Source: Fretibacterium sp. (GTDB lineage Bacteria > Synergistota > Synergistia > Synergistales > Aminobacteriaceae). Taken from it: a stretch of 7,145 bases of DNA. Position 1 is the first letter of the stretch; the number at the start of each line of letters is the position of its first letter. A program made the translations under genes and the position numbers. Under the pieces are notes generated by a model. It had not been told where the DNA came from. It ran no database searches and saw only the letters and a list, made by a program, of their open reading frames with translations. Shown here one piece after another: positions 7,117 through 7,145 of the stretch. The DNA lies in NCBI GenBank assembly GCA_016280565.1, contig JAEEGY010000243.1:1-7145 (forward strand), in the 5' to 3' direction.

Positions 7117-7134
7117 AACTAATATATGCCGGTT

Positions 7135-7140
7135 ATTATA
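7135..7140 (-). promoter_or_regulatory. -10 box of the slipin-alaS-ruvX operon promoter
   Basis: The - strand reads a perfect TATAAT here, about 33 bases before the slipin ATG, in an AT-rich stretch. The start of transcription would fall near 7125-7129, giving a leader of roughly 25 bases. The -35 box lies beyond the window edge and cannot be checked. Confidence 0.6.
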
Positions 7141-7145
7141 CATCA

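Noticed and set aside
6298..7122. 274-codon open frame antisense to slipin
   Set aside because: It is a His/Leu/Asp/Gly-rich shadow of the Band 7 gene, with no motifs and no ribosome site.

Overview
The window reads as bacterial chromosome, mostly GC-rich, with five complete genes and the 3' end of a sixth. The core genes (alanyl-tRNA synthetase, RuvX/YqgF nuclease, stomatin-like slipin, Na+/alanine symporter) fit an anaerobic bacterium. Gene order, strong AAGGAG-type ribosome binding sites and protein style suggest a Synergistota-like or deep Firmicutes-like lineage. That placement is inference from pattern recognition, not from a search.

Left part (1-1558, + strand): the tail of an unrecognised protein (3-215, about 44% GC by hand count) runs into a 447-residue RNase J-like metallo-beta-lactamase/beta-CASP protein (215-1558). 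The stop and start share one base (TAATG) and the second gene has no visible Shine-Dalgarno sequence. This pair looks like accessory DNA and is the part of the window least explained by known housekeeping functions.

Middle (1559-1677): a 119-base convergent intergenic stretch holds a strong hairpin with T runs on both sides. It can terminate the + strand pair and the - strand symporter gene. No gene-free stretch in the window exceeds 300 bases.

Right part (1678-7101, - strand): reading leftward from the right edge, a perfect TATAAT box precedes slipin, then alaS (one-base overlap, TAATG), ruvX (four-base overlap, ATGA) and, after 50 bases, the sodium/alanine symporter gene. The symporter has its own ribosome binding site and a possible promoter. 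The first three genes are tightly coupled in translation. The run joins membrane scaffolding, alanine charging of tRNA, pre-16S rRNA processing and alanine/glycine uptake. The presence of both an alanine importer and alanyl-tRNA synthetase in the run is suggestive but not proof of joint control.

No tRNA, rRNA, CRISPR array, insertion sequence or attachment site was seen. The right-hand genes look ordinary. I found no clear new system, only a candidate two-gene module at the left edge whose upstream part lies outside the window.
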